Under the pieces are notes generated by a model. It saw nothing but the letters and a program-made list of their open reading frames with translations. It had not been told where the DNA came from and ran no database searches. The position numbers and the translations under genes are program-made. A stretch of DNA of 64,000 nucleotides. Source: Planctomycetota bacterium (GTDB lineage Bacteria > Planctomycetota > UBA1135 > JADKAF01). The DNA is taken from the NCBI GenBank assembly GCA_016719295.1, contig JADKAF010000001.1, positions 6,200,001 through 6,264,000 of the forward strand, given 5' to 3'. This document shows positions 17,462 through 26,306 of the stretch, piece after piece (position 1 is the stretch's first letter; each line of letters starts with the position of its first letter).

Positions 17462-18940
17462 ATGTTCCCTAGACTGATCTTCCTCGCGCTGCTCGCGCTC
17501 TTGGTTTCGTCCACCGTGCGCGGGCTGCACATCGGCATCGACTTCTATCACTTCTGGGTCGTCGGCGCGGCGCGCGAGCGCAGCGACACGCGGCTCGGCA
17601 GCCCCTACGCCGATGCTGAGCGCTACGCCGCCGTCCTCAACGCCGAAGCAGATCGCATCTGGGGGCGCTATCTCTCGCGCGCCGAGATCCAGCAGCTCGT
17701 GGAGAACCCCGAGCTCCTCTCGCGCGCGCTCGAGCAGATCGGATCTCGACATGGTCGCGCGGCGTACGAGCAGGTGACCGAGGACTCGCGCTTCCTCTCG
17801 ATCAATCTGCGGCGTCGCGCGCTCGACCTGACCGGGACGCCCTTGCTCTACGCGCTCTGCACGGTGCTGCCGAGCTCCTATCTCGCGGCCTACGAGCTCT
17901 GGACCTTCCTCTCTCTCGCGGCGTTCCTCGTCGGCTCGGCGATCTTGCTGCGCGCGTGTGGCCGTCCGTGGGGGCAGGCGCTGCTCTGGTCCACGGCGTT
18001 CGGGCTCGTGCTGCGGCCCTTCAGCAGCGATCTCCGCGTCGGCAATGTGAACTCGCTGCACCTCCTCGTGCTCGCGCTCGCGCTCGCGGTCGCGCTGGGA
18101 CCGCTGCGCCGAGCGATGAATGCGAGCGCGCGCTCGCGCTGGGGCTCGATCCTCCTCGCGCTGGTCGCGCTGCATGCGCTCCTGAAGCCGACCTTCCTCT
18201 GCGCCGACCTCGCGCTCGGCGGGCACGTGGCGCTGACGCTCGGCTGGCGCGAGCTGCGTCGCGCGCTCTGGGCGCCTTGCCTCGTCACCGCGGCGCTCCT
18301 CGCGCTCCCGATGCTGGTATTGGGGGAGGTCGGGATCTGGTTCGACTGGATCGGCTACATCGGGCAGAGCGGAGACAAGCTCGCCTACGATCTCGAGAAG
18401 GGGAACCTCTCCACGCCGCTCCACCTGCAGGCGTGGTTCCCCGCGCTCTCTCTCCAGGCCTGGTCGCTGCTGCTCGCGGTGGGCCTCTGCGCGTCGCTCG
18501 GCATCGTCGCGAGCCGCTTCTCCGCGTCGAGCGCCTTGGCGCGCGCACGAGCGGCGCTCGAGCAGGCGCTCGTCGATCCGCTGGGAGCCGCCAGCCTCGG
18601 GATCGCCCTCACGCTCGCGCTGGCGCCGCTCGTCTGGGGCCACTACCTCACCGTGCTCGTCGTCCCTCTCGTCTGGTTCACGCGCTGGGAAAGCGAGCTC
18701 GAGGGAGATTGGCGTGCGTGGCTCTGCGGCGCGCTGCTCCTGCCGAGCGCGTTCCTCTACACCGGCATGATGGAGGTCGTGCTCTCGATCGCCGGGTGGG
18801 AAAGCAGCGAAGCGGAGCTGCGCAGCGTCACGGCCTTCGCGTGGCTGCCCCTGTGGATCGTGATGCTGATCTGGATCGCGCGGCGTGGTGAGCCCGTCCT
18901 CGCTGCGGAGAACGCAGAGCCCAGCTTGTCCGCGGCCTGA
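17462..18940 (+). CDS. Polytopic membrane protein, GT87/DUF2029-like glycosyltransferase
   Basis: 492 residues from the ATG at 17462 (MFPRLIFLALLALLV). About ten hydrophobic helices are visible, including the first at residues 4-20, others near 125-150 and 215-235, and a pair at the C-terminus. The first loop carries IGIDFYHFWVVG. An acidic residue just after the first helix is typical of GT-C enzymes such as the mannosyltransferases of family 87, which use polyprenyl-phosphate sugars. Later motifs GNVNSLHLLVLALAL and ALLKPTFL fit that family. The substrate is unknown. It would act at the cytoplasmic membrane facing outward. Confidence 0.75.
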   Translation: MFPRLIFLALLALLVSSTVRGLHIGIDFYHFWVVGAARERSDTRLGSPYADAERYAAVLNAEADRIWGRYLSRAEIQQLVENPELLSRALEQIGSRHGRAAYEQVTEDSRFLSINLRRRALDLTGTPLLYALCTVLPSSYLAAYELWTFLSLAAFLVGSAILLRACGRPWGQALLWSTAFGLVLRPFSSDLRVGNVNSLHLLVLALALAVALGPLRRAMNASARSRWGSILLALVALHALLKPTFLCADLALGGHVALTLGWRELRRALWAPCLVTAALLALPMLVLGEVGIWFDWIGYIGQSGDKLAYDLEKGNLSTPLHLQAWFPALSLQAWSLLLAVGLCASLGIVASRFSASSALARARAALEQALVDPLGAASLGIALTLALAPLVWGHYLTVLVVPLVWFTRWESELEGDWRAWLCGALLLPSAFLYTGMMEVVLSIAGWESSEAELRSVTAFAWLPLWIVMLIWIARRGEPVLAAENAEPSLSAA

Positions 18941-18951
18941 AGCGCGGCGCC

Positions 18952-19764
18952 TCAGCTCGAGGAGAGATTCCGCAGCGCGCGCTTCACGAGGAACGCCGTC
19001 GCGGGGTGCTTCGATTCGCGAGACCAGCGCGACGTCAGCTCGCGTACCCATTCGGGGCGCGACTTGCCCGCGTCGTTCAGCCAGTTGCCGACGCTGAGCT
19101 GCACGTAGCGCGCGGGATCGGCGCGCACGACCTCGAGCAGCTCGAGCGCGAGCTCCGGATGCTCGACGAGCGGGCGGAGCTGCGCGGTCCAGACGCCGCG
19201 CGGACGCGAGCCCTCGATCGCAGAGCGGCGGATGTTCGCATCGTCGTTCCGGACCCACGGCGCGAGCGCCGGCAAGTGCGCGGGGACGTCCTCGGCGAGG
19301 AACGGGCGCCACGCGTCCCACGAGGATTCGCGCGTCGCCATCGAGCCGTCGGCGGCGAAGCGCTGCACCGCGGAGAGACGCTCGGCGAAGGGGCGGCCGT
19401 CGCCGAGCGCGCTCGCGTAGGCGGCCCACGCGCGGACCATGTCGGAAGTGTGGCGCGCGCACCCTTCGAACGCGCGCTTCTGGCGCTGCGTCGCGCGGTG
19501 CAGCGCGGCGCCGATCGCGCGGTTGCGCTTCGCGACGCCGAGCTCGGCCGCGGCCTCGACCTCCGCGAGCCACGCGGCGCGCGCGGCGCCGAAGTCGACG
19601 GCCTCGGCGAGGGCGTGCGCGAGCTTCCGCACGTCGATCGCGAGCCACTCGACCAGCGTCGCGGTCTCGAGGCGGCCAGCCTCGAGCTCGCGCAGCACCG
19701 CGGGCGGGATGTCGGCGATGCGTGAGGCGCCCTTGCGGCGGGGAGTGCTGCGCCCTGCGTCCAT
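18952..19764 (-). CDS. AlkC/AlkD-like DNA alkylation repair (HEAT-like) protein
   Basis: 270 residues from the ATG at 19764. The frame extends upstream, but that part has no family similarity. The protein is made of helical repeats. The second half carries the hallmarks of the AlkC/AlkD group: LPALAPWVRNDDANIRRSA, EGSRPRGVW, YVQLSVGNWLNDAGKSRPE and FLVKRALRNL. These proteins wrap around DNA and excise N3- or N7-alkylated bases without base flipping. Family assignment rests on these motifs read by eye. A plain HEAT-repeat protein without glycosylase activity is the alternative. It is convergent with the membrane protein gene at 11 bp. Confidence 0.7.
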   Translation of the reverse strand: MDAGRSTPRRKGASRIADIPPAVLRELEAGRLETATLVEWLAIDVRKLAHALAEAVDFGAARAAWLAEVEAAAELGVAKRNRAIGAALHRATQRQKRAFEGCARHTSDMVRAWAAYASALGDGRPFAERLSAVQRFAADGSMATRESSWDAWRPFLAEDVPAHLPALAPWVRNDDANIRRSAIEGSRPRGVWTAQLRPLVEHPELALELLEVVRADPARYVQLSVGNWLNDAGKSRPEWVRELTSRWSRESKHPATAFLVKRALRNLSSS

Positions 19765-19850
19765 GCCGGAAGCTTGCCGCCCGAGGAACCTCTTCACAAC
19801 CTCGCAGGGGGCGGCGCGGTCCGTCCGCAGGCGCCCGATCTCCGCCTCAC

Positions 19851-19920
19851 CGATCAAATGGGGGTCAGACCCCTATCTGATCGGTGCCGATCAAATGGGG
19901 GTCTGACCCCCATTTGATCG
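19851..19920. repeat. REP-like inverted repeat, second copy of the GGGGTC-type hairpin
   Basis: Arms at 19851-19873 and 19898-19920 are exact reverse complements of 23 bp. The loop of 24 nt itself repeats part of the left arm (GATCAAATGGGGG). The core GGGGTCAGACCCC is shared with the element at 12601-12672, while the flanks differ (GATCAAAT here, GATCAGTT there). It lies downstream of the DUF1501 gene and upstream of the AlkC-like gene, both on minus. Confidence 0.88.
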
Positions 19921-19954
19921 CCCGGTATTCGATCGACGGTGGCGAGGCAGGGGG

Positions 19955-21463
19955 CTAGGCGAGGAGCTGGTGGATGGGGGCGGCGCCTTCGACGCCGACG
20001 AGCTTCTGGTCCAAGCCGCCGAAGAAGTAGGTGAGGCGGTCGGGATCGAGGCCCATCAGGTGCAGGATCGTCGAGTGCAGGTTCTTCACGTGGAAGCGGT
20101 CCTCGACGGCTATCGCGCCGAGCTCGTCGGTCTTGCCGACGCTGATGCCGCCCTTCACGCCGCCGCCTGCGAGCCACATGGTGAAGCCATAGGAGTTGTG
20201 GTCGCGGCCCGTGCCCTTCGCGTACTCGGCGGTGGGTTGGCGGCCGAACTCGCCGCCCCAGACGATCAGGGTCTCGGAGAGGAGCCCGCGCTGCTCCAGG
20301 TCGGTGAGCAGCGCCGCGATGGGCTGGTCGGTCTCGCTCGCGTGCAGCGTGTGGTTGTAGACCAGGTCGTCGTGCGCGTCCCAGGTCGTGTCGATGTGGT
20401 TGCCGCCCGAGTAGACCTGGATGAATCTCACCCCGCGCTCGACCAGGCGCCGCGCCATCAGGAGCTGGCGACCGAAGACCGCGGTGCGCGGGTGCTGGAG
20501 GCCGTAGAGCTTCTTCGTCGCCTCGCTCTCCTGCTCCAAGTCGACCGCCTCCGGCGCCGTCGACTGCATCTTGTAGGCGAGCTCGTAGCTCGCGATGCGC
20601 GCGGCGAGGTCGGAGTTCTCGAGGCGCGCCGCGCGATGCTCGCCGTTGAAGTGCTGCGCCGCGTCGATCAGCTTGCGCTGCACCGCGTCGCTCATGCCCT
20701 CCGGGCGCGCGAGGTCCAAGATCGGTGTCCCGCCTGAGCGCAGCACGGTCGCTTGATAGGTCGCGGGCATGTAGCCGCTGGCCCAGTTCTTCGGGCCCGA
20801 GATCGGACCGCCGCGCGGATCGAGCATCACCACGAAGCCGGGGAGATCGCGGTTCGGCGAGCCCAGGCCGTAGTTCACCCAGGAACCCAAGCACGGGCTG
20901 CCGCTCTGGATCTTGCCCGTGTTCATCTGCAGCATCGCCGAGCCGTGGATCGGCGAGTCGGCGATCATCGAGTGCACGAAGCCGATCTTGTCGACGTGCT
21001 GCGCGACATGGGGGAAGAGATCCGAGACCCACTTCCCGCACTGCCCGTACGGTTGGAACTTCCACCTCGGCTCGACGATGCGCCCTTCGTTCTTGTGGCC
21101 GCCGCGCCCGAAGGTCTTCACCTGGATGGTCTTGCCCTCCATGCCGACCATGCCGGGCTTGTAATCGAAGGTGTCGATCTGGCTCGGGCCGCCGTACATG
21201 TAGAGGAAGATCACGCTCTTCGCCTTCGGCGCGAAGTGCGGCGCCTTCGGCGCGAGCGGGTTCTCCGGACCGCCGAGGGAGAAGGGGGTCATGCCGTCGG
21301 CGCCGCGCGCCTGGCGGCGGAAGAACTCGTCGCCGAGCAGTCCCGTGAGCGCGGTGCCCGCGAAGCCCATCCCTGCGTCCCACAGGAACTGCCGGCGGCT
21401 CTTGCCGCAGAGGACGCGCTCCGACGTCGGAGCGGTGTCGTGCTGTGCTGCGTTGGGTTCCAT
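19955..21463 (-). CDS. DUF1501 protein, Tat-exported
   Basis: 502 residues from the ATG at 21463. A twin-arginine signal is visible at residues 22-27 (SRRQFL) followed by a hydrophobic stretch. The body has the DUF1501 pattern: FLYMYGGPSQIDTFDYKPG, DSPIHGSAMLQMNTGKIQ, FIQVYSGGNHIDTTWDAHD, TLIVWGGEFGRQPTAEY, GRDHNSYGFTMWLAGGGV. It shares the fold of the alkaline phosphatase/sulfatase superfamily. In Planctomycetota these genes almost always follow a DUF1549/DUF1553 partner. Here the partner ends 28 bp upstream on the same strand, so they form one operon. The pair's biochemical role is not established, although links to complex polysaccharide degradation have been proposed. Confidence 0.93.
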   Translation of the reverse strand: MEPNAAQHDTAPTSERVLCGKSRRQFLWDAGMGFAGTALTGLLGDEFFRRQARGADGMTPFSLGGPENPLAPKAPHFAPKAKSVIFLYMYGGPSQIDTFDYKPGMVGMEGKTIQVKTFGRGGHKNEGRIVEPRWKFQPYGQCGKWVSDLFPHVAQHVDKIGFVHSMIADSPIHGSAMLQMNTGKIQSGSPCLGSWVNYGLGSPNRDLPGFVVMLDPRGGPISGPKNWASGYMPATYQATVLRSGGTPILDLARPEGMSDAVQRKLIDAAQHFNGEHRAARLENSDLAARIASYELAYKMQSTAPEAVDLEQESEATKKLYGLQHPRTAVFGRQLLMARRLVERGVRFIQVYSGGNHIDTTWDAHDDLVYNHTLHASETDQPIAALLTDLEQRGLLSETLIVWGGEFGRQPTAEYAKGTGRDHNSYGFTMWLAGGGVKGGISVGKTDELGAIAVEDRFHVKNLHSTILHLMGLDPDRLTYFFGGLDQKLVGVEGAAPIHQLLA

Positions 21464-21491
21464 GGCGTAGGTGGCGCTGGGCGCGCGAGCG

Positions 21492-24400
21492 CTAGTCGAG
21501 GAAGAAGAACTCGTTGGTGTTCAGGAGCACGAGGCAGAGCTGATCGAGCGCGGCTTCGGTCGAGAGCTCGTCCTCGCGCACCAGCGCTTCGATCAGCGCG
21601 AGGCCGCGCTCGACCTCGGTGGTCCGCGGTGAACGCTGCCAAGCGCGCGCCAGCGCGAGCTCGAGCTGCGCGCGGAGATCGCCAGCGCGCTCGCGGCGCA
21701 CGAATTCGCCGAGCTGCTTCGCCTGCTCGCGAACCCATGTCCCATTCAGCAAGCTCAGCGCTTGCGTGGGCTGCGTCGTCGCGAAGCGCACCGGGCACGG
21801 GAAGTCCGTGTCGGCCATGTCGAAGCTCTGCAGGATCGGCGTCAGCAGCGAGCGCTTGACGTGGATGTAGAGGCTGCGGCGACGGCGCTCCTCGAGCGAG
21901 CTCTGGCCCCAGCCTTCTCCGGGGCGCGACTGACCGGCGAGCACCTCGGGCGGGATCTCCGAGTAGAACCAGCGCCCGCCGAGCTTCGGATTCAGCGTCG
22001 CGTTCACCGCGAGCATCGCGTCGCGCACTTCCTCGGCGGAGAGGCGGCGCGGTTCATGGCGCCACTGCTTCGTGTTCAGCGGATCCGCGGCCAGTGCCGC
22101 GCCATCCGCGCTGCTCGCCATTCGATACGTGCGCGAGCCCAGGATCAGCCGGTGCATCGCCTTCAGCGAGAAGCTGCGTTCGCGCAGCTCGCAGGCGAGC
22201 CAGTCCAAGAGCTCGGGATGCGTGGGCTTATCGCCCCCGTAGCCGAAGTCGCTCGGCGTGCGCACCAGCCCCTTTCCGAAGTGCCAATGCCAGAGGCGGT
22301 TGGCGAGCACGCGCGCGGCGAGCGGGTTCTGCTCGCTGGTGATCCAGCGCGCGAGCGCGGTCCTCCGTCCCGTGCTTTGCCGCGACTCCGGGACCTCGAT
22401 CGCCGGCTCGGGCGGTGAGAGCACTTCGGGGAACGCCGGCTCCACGCGCTTCCCAGGGACATGCGGATTGCCGCGGATCAGGATGTGCGTCGGCGGCGCT
22501 TCCGGCCCTTCTTCGCTGATGCAGAGCGCCTGCTCCAGCGCGCGCGGTCGACGATGGCGCAGCTCGCGCTCGGCGCGGGTGAGCTCTTCGTAGGCGCGCA
22601 GCGTCTCTTCGGCGAGCAGCTTCGGCACGCGCTTCTTCAGCAGGTCGATCCGGCGTTCCTCGTGCTGGAACTCCTCGTGCTCTACTGGCGCGAAGTCCTT
22701 CTTCGCGAGCTCTTCGATCGCCGCGAGCGCGCCGCGCAGCGCGTCGCGCTGCCGCTGGTGGCGCTCCTTCTCGGCCGCGTGAGCCGCGAGGTCTTCGGGA
22801 GAGGCGATCGTGCGCAGCGAGCGCTCGGCGAAGCTCTCGTGCGAGCGAATGCCGTAGCGCGTCGTGCCCGCGAAGAGCGCGGCGAAGGAGTAGTAGTCCT
22901 TCTGCGTCAGCGGATCGATCTTGTGATCGTGGCAGCGCGCGCAGCCGAGGGTCAGCCCGAGGAACGCCTGACCGGTCGTCGAGACGATGTCGTCGATCTC
23001 GTCAGCGCGCGCGAGCGCGGGATCGGCGGGCTCGTCGTCCCAGACGCCCAAGCGATAGAAGCCCGACGCGATGAGCCCTTCGGCGCCCGCGCCGGGGAGC
23101 TCGTCGCCGGCGAGCTGCAGGGCCGCGAAGCGATCGTAGGGCAGGTCGCGGTTCAGCGCGTCGACGACCCAATCGCGGTAGCGCCAGACCTCGGGCTTCT
23201 GGCCGTCGCGCTCGAACGAGTTCGTCTCGGCGTAGCGCACGAGGTCGAGCCAGTGGCGCGCGTAGCGGACGCCGTACTGCTCGGAGGCGAGCAAGCGGTC
23301 GACGAGCTGCTCCCAGGCGTCGGGCGATCGATCTTCGACGAAGGCACGCACTTCCTCGGGCGTCGGCGGGAGCCCGGTGAGATCGAAGGTCGCGCGGCGG
23401 ATCAGCACTTCGCGCGACGCTTCGTCCTGCGGCGCGAGGCCGGCGTTCTCGAGCCCCGCTTTCACGAAAGCGTCGATCTCGTTCTCCCGCCACTTCGCGT
23501 CGCTCGGCGTCGGAACCGCGGGCCGCTCGAGCGCTCGGAAGGACCAGAAGGCCTTCGCCTGCTCATCGACCTTCGGCGAGGCACCCGCGCGCTCTCCGCC
23601 GTGATCGGCGATGGGCGGAGCGGGCTCGCTCGGATCCCAAGGAGCTCCGAGGCGCACCCACTCGGTCAGGGTCGCGATCTCGTCCGCGGGGAGCTTCCCC
23701 GTCGGCGGCATCTGGAAGAGGTCGTACTGGATCGCGCGGAGGAGCAGGCTCGTGCGCGGATCGTCGGTGTTCACCGCCGGACCGGACTCGCCGCCGCGGA
23801 GGATCAGCTCGCGGTGGAAGAGGCGGAGCTCGCCCTTCGGCTTCGCGACGTCGGGGCCGTGGCACTCGAAGCAGCGGCGCTCCAGGATCGGGCGCACCTC
23901 GTCGCGGAAGAACGCGACTTGCTCCTCGGCGCCGAGAAGGCGCGCGGGCGGGGTGAGATCGATCACCTCGACGTCGTCCCACCACGCCGTACCCGTCGCG
24001 CGGCCCCAGCCGCCGTAGGTCATGTTCAAGAGCAGCCGGTTGTGCGCGCCCGAGTCGAAGATCGACTCCACGAGCTGCCAGTCGCTCGTGCCGTGCACGG
24101 CCGGAGTCTTGCCCTCCATCTGGAGCTGGTGGAGGTTCGCGAAGGCGCCCAAGCTCCGCGAGCCGTCGAGCTTCTCCGTCTTGATCCACGCGCGCAGCGC
24201 GTAGCGCGTGTGCGGCTCGACCTCGAGCTCGAAGCTCCAGCTCACGTCCGCGCCGGTCGTGGACTCGATGCGCAGCGAGCGCTTGCCGGTGTGCGCGACC
24301 TTCTCGTCGACGCTCCACTCGGCCGTGCCGCCCCAGTTCGAAGGTCTCCAGCGCAGCGGGCGCCCTTCGCGCAGCTCGCCTTCGAAGGATCCATCGGGGA

Positions 24401-24500
24401 GCAGGTTCCTCGCCTTCGACGGCTCCCCTTGCGCCAAGAGCGGCGCGATGAGGAACCCGGGGAGCGAGAGCGCAGCAACGAGGCGAGACAGCTTGGGCAT
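21492..24500 (-). CDS. PSCyt1/DUF1549/DUF1553 planctomycete cytochrome protein with N-terminal carbohydrate-binding-like domain
   Basis: 1002 residues from the ATG at 24500 (MPKLSRLVAALSLPG), which gives a clean signal peptide. Residues 30-185 form a CBM-like beta-sandwich (LLPDGSFEGELREGRPLRW, WWDDVEVIDLTPPARL). PSCyt1 follows with the heme motif CFECH (about residue 211) and QMPPTGKLPADEIATLTEW. DUF1549 follows with VLIRRATFDLTGLPPTPEE, RYARHWLDLVRYAE and a second heme motif CARCH. A coiled-coil segment (about 570-650) precedes DUF1553 (NPLAARVLANRLWHWHFGKG, LSAEEVRDAMLAVNATLNP). Two c-type hemes suggest a periplasmic redox function. The CBM-like module suggests contact with polysaccharide (inference). 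Confidence 0.93.
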   Translation of the reverse strand: MPKLSRLVAALSLPGFLIAPLLAQGEPSKARNLLPDGSFEGELREGRPLRWRPSNWGGTAEWSVDEKVAHTGKRSLRIESTTGADVSWSFELEVEPHTRYALRAWIKTEKLDGSRSLGAFANLHQLQMEGKTPAVHGTSDWQLVESIFDSGAHNRLLLNMTYGGWGRATGTAWWDDVEVIDLTPPARLLGAEEQVAFFRDEVRPILERRCFECHGPDVAKPKGELRLFHRELILRGGESGPAVNTDDPRTSLLLRAIQYDLFQMPPTGKLPADEIATLTEWVRLGAPWDPSEPAPPIADHGGERAGASPKVDEQAKAFWSFRALERPAVPTPSDAKWRENEIDAFVKAGLENAGLAPQDEASREVLIRRATFDLTGLPPTPEEVRAFVEDRSPDAWEQLVDRLLASEQYGVRYARHWLDLVRYAETNSFERDGQKPEVWRYRDWVVDALNRDLPYDRFAALQLAGDELPGAGAEGLIASGFYRLGVWDDEPADPALARADEIDDIVSTTGQAFLGLTLGCARCHDHKIDPLTQKDYYSFAALFAGTTRYGIRSHESFAERSLRTIASPEDLAAHAAEKERHQRQRDALRGALAAIEELAKKDFAPVEHEEFQHEERRIDLLKKRVPKLLAEETLRAYEELTRAERELRHRRPRALEQALCISEEGPEAPPTHILIRGNPHVPGKRVEPAFPEVLSPPEPAIEVPESRQSTGRRTALARWITSEQNPLAARVLANRLWHWHFGKGLVRTPSDFGYGGDKPTHPELLDWLACELRERSFSLKAMHRLILGSRTYRMASSADGAALAADPLNTKQWRHEPRRLSAEEVRDAMLAVNATLNPKLGGRWFYSEIPPEVLAGQSRPGEGWGQSSLEERRRRSLYIHVKRSLLTPILQSFDMADTDFPCPVRFATTQPTQALSLLNGTWVREQAKQLGEFVRRERAGDLRAQLELALARAWQRSPRTTEVERGLALIEALVREDELSTEAALDQLCLVLLNTNEFFFLD

Positions 24501-24714
24501 CGCGCGGGCGGGGTGGGGCATCCAAGCCCATCGTAGCCCGCACCGCGCCCACTGCACAGCAAAGCTACCTGGCAGCTTTTCCGTGCCGTGGAGGGGGGCT
24601 GGCCCGGTGCTCCGGCGGTCGGCGCGCGAGGTCGAGACATGACCAGCACCGATCGGCGGACTGGGTTCCCGAGACGGCGAACGCGGCCGTGCCGCATCAC
24701 GCGAACGCCGCGAA

Positions 24715-24746
24715 CCCTTCGCGCGGCCCTCATCGGCCGCGAAGGG
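24715..24746 (-). terminator. Hairpin downstream of the small secreted protein gene
   Basis: The arms CCCTTCGCG...GCC and GGCCGCGAAGGG pair with a 2-nt bulge over a short loop. The hairpin starts 14 bp after the stop of the minus-strand gene ending at 24760. There is no clear T tract, so its role is inferred from position. Confidence 0.5.
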
Positions 24747-24759
24747 GCGTGCTCGCCGC

Positions 24760-25257
24760 TCAACCGGCGATCGCGATGATCGGAATGCTGAGCGCGGGCG
24801 ACGAGATCGCGTTGAAGCTCAGGGCCTGCAGCGCGACGCTCGCACCGCGCGGGATGCCGCTCGGGAAGGTGAACGCGTAGAGATCGAAGTACGACGGGCA
24901 CGCGAGGATCGGCGACTGCTGCCAGAGCGTCCCCGTCGTGACGAGATAGAGCGGGAAGTCGAGGGCCAGCGCGTGCGCGATGCCCGGGATCGGCAAGCAC
25001 TGGGAGGCGCCGAGCGAGGCGAAGATCCCATACGGCGCGTTCTGCCCATCGGCGCGGACGAGGAGCTGCACCTGCTCGCCGCCGCTCGCGCGCACCGTGG
25101 CCGGCCGGCATTCGAAGCCCCAGCAGAAGCGCCCCGCGCTCGCACCCGAGCTCCCGGACCACTGAAAGCCCACGGCGTCGGCGGGGTACTGCGCGCGCGC
25201 GGCCCTCGCGATGCCGAGGAGGGCGAAGAGGGCGAGGGCGAAGCGGAGGAGGGACAT
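24760..25257 (-). CDS. Small secreted beta-rich protein
   Basis: 165 residues from the ATG at 25257. Residues 1-22 form a signal peptide (LLRFALALFALLGIARA). The mature part has four cysteines (FCWGFECR near 46-53, SQCL near 88, LACP near 125) that could form disulfides. The end (FPSGIPRGASVALQALSFN to AIAG) matches the pattern seen at the ends of other secreted proteins here: a Pro turn, then V-x-x-Q-A, then a final beta strand. Function unknown. It is the last gene of a minus-strand run that starts with the MtfA-like gene. Confidence 0.75.
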   Translation of the reverse strand: MSLLRFALALFALLGIARAARAQYPADAVGFQWSGSSGASAGRFCWGFECRPATVRASGGEQVQLLVRADGQNAPYGIFASLGASQCLPIPGIAHALALDFPLYLVTTGTLWQQSPILACPSYFDLYAFTFPSGIPRGASVALQALSFNAISSPALSIPIIAIAG

Positions 25258-25286
25258 GAGCGGAGCTCCCGAACGAGACGACCGTT

Positions 25287-25655
25287 CTACACCCAAACGT
25301 CATTGGGCGCCGTGAGCGCGCCCCCGGCGTCGCCGGTGTTCACGACGCCGCGCGGCTCCAGCACGAGCACGTGGCACTCGCGCTCCGCCCGCGTGATGTG
25401 GCGCACGCCCTGCTTCACGACGTAGAGATCGCCGGCACGGAGGCGCACGACACCTTCCTCGAGCCCGATCTCCATCTCGCCGTGCAGCACGAGGAAGGCC
25501 TCGTCGGTGTCCTCGTGCACATGCCACACGAACTCGCCCTCGAGCTTCGCGAGCTTGAACTGGAGGTCGTTCAGCTCGGCGACGACGCGTGGGGACCAGT
25601 GTGCGGAGATCTGGGCGAGCTTCTCGTGGAGATGTACGGGCTCGAGGCTTGGCAT
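25287..25655 (-). CDS. Single-domain cupin
   Basis: 122 residues from the ATG at 25655. A small beta-barrel cupin with the two conserved motifs intact: motif 1 WHVHEDTDEAFLVLHGEME (His, His, Glu metal ligands near residues 46-52) and motif 2 YVVKQGVRHITRAE (fourth His). Such proteins bind a divalent metal and act as isomerases, dioxygenases or ligand sensors; the sequence alone does not say which. The predicted start follows the frameshifted secreted-protein gene by about 30 bp, and the gene ends 29 bp before the next minus-strand gene start. Confidence 0.85.
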   Translation of the reverse strand: MPSLEPVHLHEKLAQISAHWSPRVVAELNDLQFKLAKLEGEFVWHVHEDTDEAFLVLHGEMEIGLEEGVVRLRAGDLYVVKQGVRHITRAERECHVLVLEPRGVVNTGDAGGALTAPNDVWV

Positions 25656-25686
25656 CGGAGGATCCTGCGCGGACGAAGCAACCAGG

Positions 25687-26266
25687 CTACGCGAGAAGCA
25701 CTCCGAGCGACTGCACGATCGGCGCCGACACCGCCCGCACCGCTCCATGGTCCGCCGTCGCTCCCGGGAAGTAGAGGCGCAGCCCGACCAGGATCGGCAA
25801 GCGCGGCAAGCTCACCTGCATGCGCGCGCTCGCGTCGTCGATCCTCAGCGCGCCGTTGGCGAGCACGTCGAGGCCTTCGAGCGGAGAGAGGAGCGGTCGC
25901 GTCCCCGCGGGATCGCCGAGGTCGCCGAGGTCGACGACGACGACCCAGCGCCCGGGAGCGAGGTCGACGCGGAAGCGCATCTCGCCGCTCGATGGAGCCG
26001 CGTCGCGGAGCAGCGCGGCATCGAAGCTGTGCACCACCTGTCGTGTCGACGCGGGGCGCAGCACCTCGTTGCTCGGTGCTCGGTGCCAGGGTCCAGCCAT
26101 GGCCGCGAGCGGCGGCGTCGCTCGTCGCGAGCTCGACGGCGGTGAAGCCCGCTGCCACAGGACCGCTGCGCGGACCGAAGTCGAAGCGGCGTACGGACTG
26201 CGCGGGGAGCAGAGCGGAGCACGCGAAGCTGGCGAGGACGGCGAGAGCGGGGAGCGAGGCGCGCAT
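25687..26266 (-). pseudogene. Secreted malectin/RGAE-N-like protein broken by a 7-bp tandem duplication
   Basis: The ATG at 26266 gives a signal peptide (LALAVLASFACSALLPAQS) and then RRFDFGPRSGPVAAGFTAV, a typical opening of the galactose-binding-like domain found N-terminal to rhamnogalacturonan esterases. The frame then runs into GHGWTLAPSTEQ and is lost. The 7-mer CTCGGTG occurs twice in tandem at 26072-26085. Removing one copy gives GWTLAPSNEVLRPASTRQ and continues through FRVDLAPGRWVVVVDLGD to a TAG at 25687-25689. The reconstructed protein has about 190 residues. It is either a recently inactivated or phase-variable gene, or contains a sequencing artefact. Confidence 0.75.
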
Positions 26267-26306
26267 GAGCTCGAGCTCGCGATCGAGACGGGACCGTGTA
26301 CGGATC

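Noticed and set aside
17143..17538. Minus-strand frame in the peroxidase/GT87 gap
   Set aside because: Overlaps the membrane protein start and has no family similarity or ribosome-binding signal.
22461..24536. Long plus-strand frame opposite the PSCyt/DUF1553 gene
   Set aside because: No motif, and the minus strand has clear CxxCH and DUF1549/DUF1553 motifs.
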